Source: Oenanthe sinensis
Lineage: Eukaryota > Streptophyta > Magnoliopsida > Apiales > Apiaceae
NCBI GenBank assembly: GCA_028671895.1
Contig: CM053796.1
Location: forward strand, 35,958,860-36,022,859
DNA length: 64,000 nt
Reading direction: 5' to 3'
Positions 22,658-34,700 of this stretch are shown piece by piece; position 1 is the stretch's first letter; each line of letters begins with the position of its first letter. The position numbers were made by a program, and so were the translations under genes. The notes beneath the pieces were generated by a model. That model saw nothing but the letters and a program-made list of their open reading frames with translations, was not told the origin of the DNA and did not search any database.

Positions 22658-25462
22658 TCACTTGCTCTTCTGGGTATACAGGAGCTTCATCATGAAGTTG
22701 GAGTCGATATCCTTTGAAGTCTTAGGTTGAGGCCACTGTGTGCCTTCTGGGACCTTTATGCTTTTGAAACCGTGAGCTCTATACAACTCTATAGCACCAA
22801 AGTTGCTTACAGCGCAGTGCAATGCAATGGCACGAGATCCCCAGATCTTGGCGTGAGCTTCTGCTTTGACTATGAGCTCTTTAGCTATCCCCTTGCGTCT
22901 AAATTTTTCCCTGACTAAAAGATCTGATAGATATGCAACTCCAGTTCTAGAAATATATTAAAAAACACTGTAGGTCAGAGATTATAAAGCACTCTACAAA
23001 TGTTATTAAAATACCACAAATGTTATTTATTGTAGTTAATTGTAATCATTTATTTTCTTTTTTTGAAATATTTTAATCTTTTTCAAATGCAATATTTTTT
23101 TTTTTTTTGCTAAGTATAGAACAAAAACCAAGTTATTAAAAATTAAAAAAAAAATGCAATATTTAATTGTAGAGATGTAATAAAAGTCAGCTACTGTTTT
23201 AAAAGACAGTGATTATTGTTCTTTTTCAATTTTGAATGACAATATTGGTAGTATTTATAAATATGGTAGTTAATTGCTTTGATCGAAGATGTTAAATTTG
23301 GATTGATAATTTTTTGTTAACTATATGGATGTTATTTACCTTATTTAATGAGTTGTGTGTCATATATGATGGTTTTTTGTGCCTATAAGGGAGTGTCATA
23401 ATGGTTTGTTGACCATATAACATGCTATTTATGTTTTTCGGTTAGACGATGAGTTTTATTGTATAAATGAAATCCCTTGCGAATTATTGTATTTCGATAC
23501 AATTCACCCTTGGAGTTATGTCTCCATTCAAAAAAAAAGAAGCACTCTACAACTTTAAGTGCATTTAGTTTAGTATTTACATTAATGTCCTCTGTCCAAT
23601 TCCATATGGCAGAGCAAAGGAGATTGAGGTACACAACTATGTCAATATGTTAAAGAGAATAATTGTAATAGCCAATCCTCGGATAGGTGCGTAGGACTTA
23701 AACTCCTAATTTAGTTGAGGAGAGTCATGTTACTCCGAGTCTTCTTTTTACCCCAATTGCCTGTGTTTGACCCTCAAAATGAGTATGAACAGTCAACACT
23801 CTATTTTGGAAGGAAACTGTAAATTTTTGATAATATTTTCGGTGTCCGAAAGTTAAAAATCACACCATTAGGTACACCAGAGATAAGATTATGTTGCTTA
23901 AAACTACTTCTTGGATTGAAACAACGAAGTTGATTCTGTTGCTTATTATGAAATCAAAATACAAAAAGAAAACCCAAGGAAAGTATTTTATTGATTATCA
24001 GTTTTGTTGAATCAAAAATGTATGCCACTTCCAAATCATTAGACTCTTTTTTTCTTTCTTTTCTGCCCTTCCTAATGTATGTTCTTGGCAAACTTCACAG
24101 ATTTTTATATCTACTTACATAAGCATAATAGAACAGGTGCTCTATCAAATTTCATATCTCGTTATGATCTGTACCTTATTAGAATCTATTGGGGAAACTA
24201 GTAGGATGAAAACCTCAAAGAAGGAAATAGATTATATGTCAAAAAGCTTTAGATGAGAGGATGGAGTACTTACTACTCTCACCTTCTCTGTTGAAGTGGT
24301 CCTTCCCTCGGAAGATAATCAGCTAGAGTGTCCATAGTTAAACTCCCAACTATGTAGCCTTTATTCAGACTTAAGCTTTGATCATCCCCGTGACTTCTGA
24401 GATGTCTTTTGTCATTCAAACTATCATTCACCGCAACTAAATAGGTTCTCTGGCAACCACTAGGTACAACAACGAAACCCCAAACAATAGCTAGCAAACT
24501 ATCGACCTTCATAACGAGATCTAATGGGAATGAATATTCTGGGAGGAAGACATCACAGTGGGCCTTTGCCATCTCCCAACCATCCTCTATTCTAGCTTTC
24601 CGGACAACGATAGGAGGTGATGTATCTGAAGACAATGCAGCCATTCTGGCCACGTATATCCCTGAAATTAGGTGTGTACATATTAGGTGGACCTGAGAAA
24701 AACAACGATATAGACATTAATACTATCATGAAGTAGTCATATAAATCCGAAAATGACACAGCATGACTCGACTAACCCAAATATAACTCGTAGTTTGTGT
24801 AGTCTTAATGGGAATGAAATTTGGAAGAGAATGAAATTAGATTTGTACTGTTTTAGGGGGCGGGGGATGTTTATATTTTTGTATTACTTTTTCCGGTCAT
24901 TTCCCAACAATCTAAACTAGAAATCTAATTACTAACTTGGAAAGGAATGCTTCATTATCCGTCTTCCTCATCTTCCCTACAAACTTCATTACAGAAAATT
25001 TCTAAATTCTTACTTTCTCCTTAAATTTTGCAATCCTTCATCATTTCATTCTATCCAAACGAACACAACAGAAATGACTCTCTTATTACACACTTTATTC
25101 CTTTAAGCTTATGACATAACCTGCTTAACTAAAAACCAATCGAGATCAGTTGCATTCGTGCAGATTGATCAGCATGGTTTACAAGTAGATATTGATGCCA
25201 TTTGATGCGGGACAACTTTCAAAAAGACGAATAAATGAACTGAAAACAAGAATCACAATAAATTTGGGTGGATTAACAGCGAAAAAACTCACTACCCTAG
25301 GATTTTCCAACCGCAGAAGAAATAAAAACAATGATCACACCAAAAAAAATTACACCAAGTGTGAGAGAGACCTGATCTGGGCAATCTGGAAGCAGAGGCA
25401 GTGGGGATCTTCTTGAAAGTGAAAATAAAGCTGTTTGCTACCTTGAACAACATCATTTTCAT
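22658..25462 (-). CDS. GNAT-family N-acetyltransferase, probably plastid targeted
   Basis: Acetyl-CoA-dependent acetyltransferase. Exons on the minus strand: 25462-25372, 24661-24283 and 22946-22658, totalling 759 nt, 252 residues. Exon 1 encodes a basic, Ser-rich leader (MKMMLFKVANSFIF, then RLPRSG), suggesting an organelle transit peptide. Exon 2 starts the GNAT fold (PPIVVRKARIEDGWEMAKAH) and includes QRTYLVAV and GYIVGSLTMDTL. Exon 3 holds motif A with the acetyl-CoA loop RRKGIA (173-178) after YLSDLLVREKF, then ALHCAVSNFGAIELYRAHGF (motif B and the C-terminal strand). It ends LLYTQKSK. Length fits Arabidopsis plastid GNATs (AT1G72030-like from memory), some of which acetylate both lysines and protein N-termini. 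Starts at residue 3 or 4 are also possible. Confidence 0.88.
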
Positions 25463-26335
25463 GTCAATTTTAAACAAGGACTCAATTTATGAGAAAAGAG
25501 CAGAACCCAGACACAACTAGTTAAAGACGAGAACCATAGTCATTTTATGTATTTTCGGTTGATTGGAAGGAAAAAAGTGTACTGTTTGAAATTCATTTTC
25601 AACTACATATTTTTATTTAATTCTTATGATTATCGAGATACTTTTATTGTCCTGACGGGTGATTGTATTTATAATTTTTTTTGATAAATTTCGGTTTTTA
25701 AATTTTATTAAAAAGAAAATTTTAATTAATGATTGTATTATTCAAAGATATATTATTGAAAATTATATATTTTCAGTGATGTTATTAATGCATCACTTTT
25801 ATGTTGTTATTATAGGAGTAATATATTTCTAACAAACTACTTTTTCTTCCTCTGAGTGATTTATTATAAAAATTGAGAAGTCTTGAAAAAAAAGTTATAA
25901 TTTATAACATAAGATAAATATTAATTTTTATAATGTAAAACATTTTATTTTATCATTTTACTCTCATTGAAATCTAAAATTTATAAATTATTAATTTTAT
26001 CTTGCAATTTTTTACGCAAATCCAACAAAAAATCATCAAAATATTATCTACAAGAGATTATATTAAAACTTAAAACAATAATCTAAATTCTATTGAAATG
26101 TCATATAATAATTAAATTAATATAATCTGCAAAAAAATATTTAAAATAATTTATTTGAATAATTAGTATACTTGTGTTGATGTAATTAGTCTCCTACATC
26201 AAATACGCAATCCCACTTGAAACGTGACTCATGCAACTAACCCAATCTTATGAAATCTTAACCATGTAGGATTTCACAATGGATGTGTTTGTATCATTAT
26301 AAGCAACATATATTCAGTTCATTGGTTTAATTTTA
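25463..26335. other. Divergent intergenic region, GNAT / F-box
   Basis: About 870 bp of AT-rich DNA between two divergent genes, so it should hold both promoters. No clear repeat, ORF or recognisable cis element was seen. Confidence 0.5.
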
Positions 26336-27469
26336 ATGGGTGCCGAATCTTTTTTTGATTTATTACCCAAAGAAATCATAGAGGTTATTCTCGTAAGGAT
26401 ACCATGCATAAAATCTATAGTAAATTGCACCCTAGTTTGCAAATTATGGCGTTGTTCAATTAAATCCTCTCACTTTATTAACACTCACCTCTCACGTCCA
26501 AACAACACCAGATATCTGCTTTGCCAAAATTATTGTTATCTTGACGCGGTTAATCAATTTTCACTACATTCTGAGAGTGAATTATCTGAGAATTGTTGCA
26601 CATTAAATTTTCCCGCTGGGGTAAAAGATGTGAGGATACATGGTTGCTGCAATGGAGTAATTTGCTATACCAGGATTCACGAGAGTTCAGTAAATATTTA
26701 TCTCTGGAACCCCACTGTTAAAAGACTGAAAATTCTTCCTCGGTTTCGAAATTCTTGTTGTATGAAACATGCTATTGGATTTTGGTTTAGTAAAGAGAAA
26801 AGTGACTACGAGGTTGTGCAAATCTGTGTTGCCGGACAGTCATCTTATGCTGGTGTCTATAGTCTGAGCAGGAATTCTTGGAGAATAATCAGTGATGCTT
26901 GTCCAGGTACATCTTTTTCAACAACTGACAAATATTTAATGGATGGGAAACGTCCATGGCACTGGATGGCACTTCACGGGAATGGTAGTAGGAGAATTGT
27001 TTCGTTGGATATGAATAATGTCAAGTTTCAAGAGGCCTTAACAAGAAACTGTTGCTCTCCACTGGAAACATTCTCCATTCAAGGAGTGGATGACGATTCC
27101 CTTGTTATCTTCACAAGGCATTGTTCGGGTTGCCAGAGGAATGATTATTGTTTTCTGGTAAGTTTTAATCTGTGTCGGATGCTAGAAGAGAATAAGATAG
27201 TTTCATATGATCTTGGTACCAAACAATTGAAATTAGATGTTGTTTTCTTAGCCCAAAATCTTCTCTTAGTACATCCTTTCGTTAAGAGTCTTGTTCTCTT
27301 AAATGATAGTGATGTGTGGGCATCTTCTGATTTACACAATAGGTTACAATGGAAAGTCCAGAACAACGACAACCAAGCTTCTCACCAGAACATGAAGAGA
27401 AAGACATGCATAGTAAAAATATTGAAATGGCATAGGAAATTGATGAGGATCTGGTTTGATAAAGCCTAG
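26336..27469 (+). CDS. F-box protein with F-box-associated interaction domain
   Basis: Predicted substrate-receptor subunit of an SCF ubiquitin ligase. It is a single exon of 377 residues, typical for the large FBA/CPR1-like plant families. The F-box is residues ~5-48 (FFDLLPKEIIEVILVRIPCI, TLVCKLWRCSI). The ~100-290 region has FBA-type hallmarks: GCCNGVICYTR, then YLWNPTVKRLKILP, HAIGFWFSKEKSDYEVVQI, VYSLSRNSWRII and the basic C-terminus CIVKILKWHRKLMRIWF. The target cannot be told. An in-frame start at 26336 with no upstream ATG in the same open frame was chosen. Confidence 0.88.
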   Translation: MGAESFFDLLPKEIIEVILVRIPCIKSIVNCTLVCKLWRCSIKSSHFINTHLSRPNNTRYLLCQNYCYLDAVNQFSLHSESELSENCCTLNFPAGVKDVRIHGCCNGVICYTRIHESSVNIYLWNPTVKRLKILPRFRNSCCMKHAIGFWFSKEKSDYEVVQICVAGQSSYAGVYSLSRNSWRIISDACPGTSFSTTDKYLMDGKRPWHWMALHGNGSRRIVSLDMNNVKFQEALTRNCCSPLETFSIQGVDDDSLVIFTRHCSGCQRNDYCFLVSFNLCRMLEENKIVSYDLGTKQLKLDVVFLAQNLLLVHPFVKSLVLLNDSDVWASSDLHNRLQWKVQNNDNQASHQNMKRKTCIVKILKWHRKLMRIWFDKA

Positions 27470-28779
27470 GAAACAAGCAAGAGAACCTACGCTAGTGGCG
27501 ATTCTTTTTTCTTTGAAAGCTAATCAAATGGCAATTCTTAGATGCATTATATTGTACTCTGCCAGTTTTTAATAAACTTGGGAAATTGGTGATCAAATGG
27601 CTGCTTTGATAATCAATACATATTGCATTTGCAATTATTATTCCAAGGACAGTTCAATTTTGTTTCCTTGTCATTCTTTTTTAATGAACATCCGCACTTC
27701 GCATCACCTATACATTACATGATTATATTCATATTTCTTTCATTGTCCCCTCCCTACCTTGAATGAGCTCCCAAGTCCCAGGAAACCTGTCTAGCACAAC
27801 ATAAATTATGAATTGAAACCTTAATAGATTGTTTTGTGTTTACTGGTAGCACATTCAATATCAAACATTTGGGTATTTTTGAAGTTCACTGGAGGATTAA
27901 AATCTTTTCATATTTTCTTCTCCTAAGAAAGTCCAATAACTTCCATAAATAAACTCTTAAACTCAAAAATAGAGAATATGATATAAAATGGTACTCTAAC
28001 GTGATTTAATAAATCATTATCACATCCCCAAATTCAATAGTCATTCCTTATTTTTAGTAATTCTCTAATCTTCCTTTATTTCATTTCTCAATAAAAGTTT
28101 CTCTCCTTTTTTCCATCCTTTCACTTTTTTTTTCGCTCCTTTTTAAGAGTAGTTAAATTCAAATTTATTGTTATTATAATGACAAGTAATGAATATAAAA
28201 ATTATTATTGAAGTTCACATAACCTAGTGATTACCTATTAATAGAAACATTATTTTATAATATTTATAGAATTATTTTATAATATTTATAGAAAACTAAC
28301 TAGAACATTATTAGACTTACTCTCACACATTACAAGAGACTAGAATCGAGAAAACATTTTCCTTCCTAAATGTAAATACTGCATTACCAACATTTAGATC
28401 AAGCGGTACAGTTTTTGTTAGGACAATTCCATGACTAAGAACATGGCCAGTGGGAGAAGCCACTTTACATTGTTGTGTCCCATTGATATGCCAATAAGCA
28501 AAAATTGGTCTTGGTACATTATGTATATATATATATATATATATAGCTGGCCAAATTGTTCCAATGCAGAATCCATGTTTGACAGTAATCTAGCCCTACT
28601 TGTTATATTATGAAAAACAAGTAAATAAAATATAAAGAATAAAATCTACTATAAAGACAGCGTTTTGCAGAGAGGGGTTCAGCCCAGCAAGGTGGGACTT
28701 AGACAGGAGTTAGGCCTGCGATGGGCTTGCTCTAACATAGCAATACATAAATAAATAACTAAAAGAATAAAAAAAAAAT
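27470..28779. other. Convergent intergenic region, F-box / CMT3
   Basis: The 3' ends of both genes lie here. A (TA)n microsatellite is at 28523-28545. 28045-28195 resembles 10135-10285. No gene seen. Confidence 0.5.
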
Positions 28780-31700
28780 TCAGGCTTCATCACTGGCAGG
28801 AGAAGGACAGTCATACATGCTGGGGAACTTTATGGGAAGAGTTATTAAAGGTTCAGATGGAGAGCCGCCGCCTTTGACCGATAATCCCAATGAGTATCCT
28901 AGAGCTCTTGCCACGGGAACAGCAACAGCATTGCCTACTTGAATATACCTATATAACATTTAAAAAAATAGGATATTTAAAAACCAAATTTCTTTCCTTA
29001 AGTTATATAGAAATAGAAATTGTTAGTTGTTTGGCTGTTTATAACTATATAAAAAGTAGCAAGACCAATTAACTAATTACCTTTCCTTAATCGGACCAAA
29101 GAGCTTATAATGATCTGGGAATCCCTGAAGCCTCGCATTCTCGCGGATTGTGAGCACTCTGTTCTGTTCAGGATGAATAATAATCTAGCAAATATATTAA
29201 ATAGTCAGCCATCGCCCAAATATCAATATAGAGATAAATCTGATAACACCAAACATGCATCTAAACTATTTACCTGGTTATGTGGTTCAGCTCTTGTAAC
29301 TACAGTTGGTACAGTCTCATCCCACCATAATCTCCCAAATGGCCTGTAAGATGTGAAATGGAATCATTACACAACTGATTTTCTTCAAGTGAACAAGGAA
29401 ACAAGTAAAAATAAAAGACTCCTTACTTGGAAGAGGTTCCTCGCACGAATGTCATTGCATAGTCAGGAACCTTGTAATTTAAACCCCTATTGTAGTCAAA
29501 TTTAAAGGAACTTATAATAAGAAAATTGGCAAGCTATACTTAACAGAACATACCAAAGGCTTTCCCGAAGATAAATAAACACGATCAATTTCAGGGTCCC
29601 ATTCCACTTTATTATCAGATCGAACTCTGACACCTTTAAGATCCCTAAAATTGGCACCCTGTGGTTCACATGTAAACATTAATAGCTCGCATGCATATTA
29701 AATAGATTAACAAATGTAAACTTATCAAGAAATTTATATTGTTAATCAGTCGAGACTTTTTCAAACCTTTTTAACTGGTATATGACAAACACGCTCATAA
29801 TCTTCATTGTTTAATTTGAGGGGGCGATGATCATAAAGAAGGCAGTTTGACTCTGGTGGCACTTGTGGTGCTGAACCTAGCATTTCTGCATGTAATTAAC
29901 CAATTGAATAGATGATAAAGAAAACCTTAAAATGCAAACCAACTCAAAAATGCAACATATATAATTCAAGTTAAAACATTGAACTCTTGTTCATTTTTAT
30001 GATCGAAGTCTATTACCTTCTTTCCCCAATCTGATGAACTTCTGAAACTCAGTTTTGGGATCAGTGCCATATGGCATTTCATCACGAGACTCATTATTTT
30101 CCACCTAAGGAAATGAAATGAACATATATAAACAATAAACCAATATGCTCAATTTAACATAAAGTCTGAACACTCAGAATATACATACAGCTGGAAGATC
30201 AGAAATTGCATCCCCCAAGTACAGTTTGTCCTCTAATTTAGGAACACAACCTTCATCGTAGGTAACAGTATTTGACTGCAATAAATAAAATAAGTGGATT
30301 GTCATCATAAACAAAATATGATGTTCTTAAATTATCCATCTCATCAAAAAAGGAAACAAATTTGCTCAACATTTTATCCACTTCAATAACCCTTCGCAAA
30401 GGCCACAGCAAGGTGTTATGCCTAGTTGGTCAAGGCAGCATTCTTCTAAATTTCAACTTTCAAAAAATTTTAATACTTCAGCCTCACTTTTTCACAGCTA
30501 AACTACCATCTTCTATCATGCAGTTCTGAAAGGTGATAGTTTGCATCTCCACTTTATATGTCCCCCAAGTCTGTATTCACAACTATGTTTCTCTATTCTG
30601 AACCAAACAATTGTCCCACATTTAGGTACTGTATATGGTTAATTATTTTTACCAATTTCTTTAAAAAAAAGGTCTAAATTATGCTTTTATATTTTTTTTT
30701 ATAGAAAAATCGTTTTAATTATGTAAAAGGTGCACTCCAGAATCAATTTTTGAACTCTGTGATCTTATGCCTTTAATAACATTGGGAGTGACCGTGATAT
30801 TAAAAGACATACAGACTGGACATATGTTTGACACTTATCATAATAAAATGCCCTGACAATATTCAGCTAAAACCAATTAAAAGGCATCCCAATATCAGGA
30901 ATACACTCCTGGTGATGAAAGAAGAACAGTAGTGCAAACAAACTTGAGTGGAGAGCACATAGGAAAATCTATTGAAACTCCCTCTCTTTATCTCAAGGGG
31001 AGTTGCCAAAACTCATTGCTAAACAAACCCCCTCATCTATAAACACTCAATTTTTTTATAAGATTCAGTTAAAAACCCCAAATTCTACAGAATTATACAA
31101 ATATGAAAACATACCTCAAATTCTACAGGAGCATGCCCTCTCACAACAACGTTGTGAGTGGGTAAAGGGAATTGAGGCAAATTCTGCATATAAGAAAAGT
31201 CGAAATCTAATTAAGTATGCATTCCATAATATTACAGGGAGGAAAATAATCAACCAATATCATGAACAATATACCATAGTATGATGTGCACCCCACAAGA
31301 ACACACGCATCCGAAATTGAGGGAGGCCATAAGCTCCTGCAACCATCATACCCAAGCGGGCTTGGTAGTTCATACCAACAAGGCGGCCTAACGCATATCT
31401 TCCAAGAAAACCTTTGGAAAATCTCAGAATATCGACTACATTCTCCATTAACACAAACTTTGGCTTCAGATACTCCACAATATTCATATAAACCAGGAGT
31501 TGCTCATTTTTCGGGTCTTCCAAAGGATTTTTGGAGTTCCTAAAGCGGTTAAAACCACTTATTCCCTGGCATGGAGGACCTCCACATATGACATCAGCAT
31601 TGCCCTGTTCAGTTGTAATGATGTAAAATAATTTGATCTAAACTTGATTGATGTTAACAATGCATTTCCAGTGAATAAGAAGGGGGGGATGGTGTCAAGA

Positions 31701-34700
31701 AGCCAAAATTGTACAATATGAAAATAATTTGTCTTGCTGGTGCGTTAAATCTGTCATAAGGATGTCGAAAATTCATGTAAATTATCCCTAAATATAATAA
31801 GACAGATTGGTCTTGCTCATGCGTTCAATTGTAGATAGCTACATCACTATACAAGTGGAATATAATATCTAATAGTTAAGATGTCAATTTTTTTTAACTT
31901 ACTGGCAAAGGTAGAATCTTGGAATTGAATCCATTTGTTACGAACTCCTTCAACTTATCCTGAGCACCACTGGTAGATAAAGATATACAAAAATCAACAA
32001 GAAAGCAAGAAGATAAAGGTAAAACTAGAGCAGGAAGAACTATAATATTATACCTTAATCCCTCTTCTGGCTCCCAAGTATCTTCTTCTTCTCCATAGCC
32101 CTTCCACCGGATCTAAACAATTAAGTATCCATTAAGTTAAAATCTTGTTCGATGTTAAAAGGGAACAAACTTTTGTCTTGTTTGACTTTTTGTGATCAAA
32201 TTGATTAAATTTTGAACAAAAATTGCATATAACATATATTTAAAAAAATATTATAAAACTTATATTGTTAAAATTGTAAAAGCATAAAATGTATGTTTTT
32301 GTCAAAATTTAGTCATTTACCAAAATAGTCAAACAATGCAAGAATTATGGGACAGAGAGAATACATTCTACTTGCCCAACTATCCATTGCAAACTAAAGT
32401 CATTAGATAAGGTTATGTTAGACGTACTAGCTAATTCACCAACTCCTTGCATATTAGATTTTTAAAATGACAGACCACAACAAAAAAATAGTAAAAACAA
32501 AACTTAGGAACTTTGGTACACCTCTATACTGGTTTAAGAATAATAATAAGAAACCTAATCAGTCATTTTCTGATCTTAGTTAGCTACGCTACTCATACTT
32601 TATTTTTATAAACCAAGTAGAGCTCAACCCCAATATAATGTTATTTTAATGCATTATTGATATTGAGCTCACACTTGCTAATGTACAACTCAGATTACTC
32701 ATCAAGCAACAATAGTGGTAGAGGTTTGAATATAGATACAAGCTAGTCAAGTTCAGTTCGAGCTCAAGACCAGAAGTATAGCCATACTTGCAATTCGCAA
32801 TGCAGGATGCTAGCAGGATTCTAAAAGTGGCGCGTTGTACAATGTTTCATTTAGCAGAACAATAGATAATGAATTCATGAGGGATGGAAGCAATTTGCAT
32901 TAGTGTGTACATCTAAATATATTTTACACTGTTTTCCAATGCAAGCTAATAAAATAATTAATACCTTAAAATATAGTCCAACTTTCTTCTGCCCTTCGGG
33001 AAGGCCATAGCATATGGACAGAATCTCATGTACTTCAAAAATTTCCTCATTATCTACTTGTACTTCCTCCTCCTCATCTTCATGATCACTTTCATGGCCC
33101 AAGGATGAAATGTGTTGCTGACATCCCTTATCTCCAATTAACAAAAACATGGAACAAAGTCTCTTCCACTCCTTCAAAAGAGCTAAAAATTCTTCAGCTT
33201 TCTCATTTCTAACCTGTTTAAGATTCACAATAGTGAGCCAATCATGTGCAGGGAAATGTGCCAATAAAAAATAAAATAAAAGGCACATTTAATAAAAAAT
33301 AATATACCTCTGTTCCTGGATGGTTATGTTTTAAACTTTGGCATGCATATTGATTCAGGTCTACTGCCCATTTCTAATACAATATGATAACTTAATCAGT
33401 AAGCAATTAAAATTAATATCTTAAAGCAAACAGCTTTAGATCCCCACATGCATGACAGCTTACCAGCCTTAATTACAACTTACCGTGACAAGTTTAACAC
33501 CTGATAAATTGGCACCAAGACAGAGTCCAGTAGACATCGCACCACATCCTGAGAAGAGGTCCAACAACTTCATTTCCTTTGGGTCCTGGATCTCTTCATC
33601 TTCATGGGCATCACTTTCCTTTGAGATGGTAGAACTTGACTCATTTCCATCTTCAGTGCCATCTACAAACAAAAAACAAGATCAAACAATCACCCCTTAT
33701 ATAATCTTCAAGTTGCATACTTCAAAGAAAGGTACTTTTTACCTTGTCGTGGCTTCAAGAATGTGGAGAAGGGGACATGGTACAACATGTCATAATAGTA
33801 GTCGCATATTGCAACAGTAGCCAACTTAGAATCTATATCAGCCTGATACAACAATAATAAAACTTAAGTTTAGATATAACACATAGATATTATAAACTAA
33901 TTTGTCACTAATAAACACATGTCTTACATTCAGCGGCAGCTGAACAATTTTAATCTTTGCAAGTAGACAGTCCAAATGGTTGTCATCTTTAATATTGGAC
34001 AAAAATACACGCTTATCATCAATAAGGTTTGAGCAATCTTTTATGACCTGAAATGATAGTTAGCCAAATTATCAAACATCAAGACAAGCTTTTACAAGCC
34101 AGGACTACTTTCAAGTTTCTACAATAACTTACTGTATCTTTTGCCCTGTAGAACCACTGAGCAGTTATATAGGGTTCACCATCGACTCCCTCGAACATTT
34201 CAACTATCCTACATATATAATTATCTTCCCCATCACCTGCCTGAGATAAATATAGACAACCAATATTAGTTTCAATACACAAAACTTTGATTTCAGCATT
34301 TCAAGACAATTATACAGGAGTTTACGTAAACTACCATATTTTTTAAAATTATAAAATAAAATAATAATATTACAAATGATTATATTAATAATAATAATAA
34401 AAAGGATTAAATTTGATAAAAATTATGAATTGGAATTTCATTAGAATAATGTGTTGGATGTGAATAATGAGTTCCGGAACTAGCCTATGATACCTTACTA
34501 AAGCATGTTTTATACAATATCTTCATTGTGCACACTTTATGATACTTTTTAGTAAAGGGCGCATTAATGACAACCATGAACCTGCGATAATGAGTTACCG
34601 AGTATTTGTGACCTTAACAATTGTGGAATTAATATATATGTATTTCGAATTTGAACTATGAAATTATGAATTTTGAACTGCAAAAATTATGAAATTTTAT

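Noticed and set aside
31003..31543. Two + strand frames of 85-93 residues
   Set aside because: Antisense to CMT3 exons 12-13; no independent codon structure.
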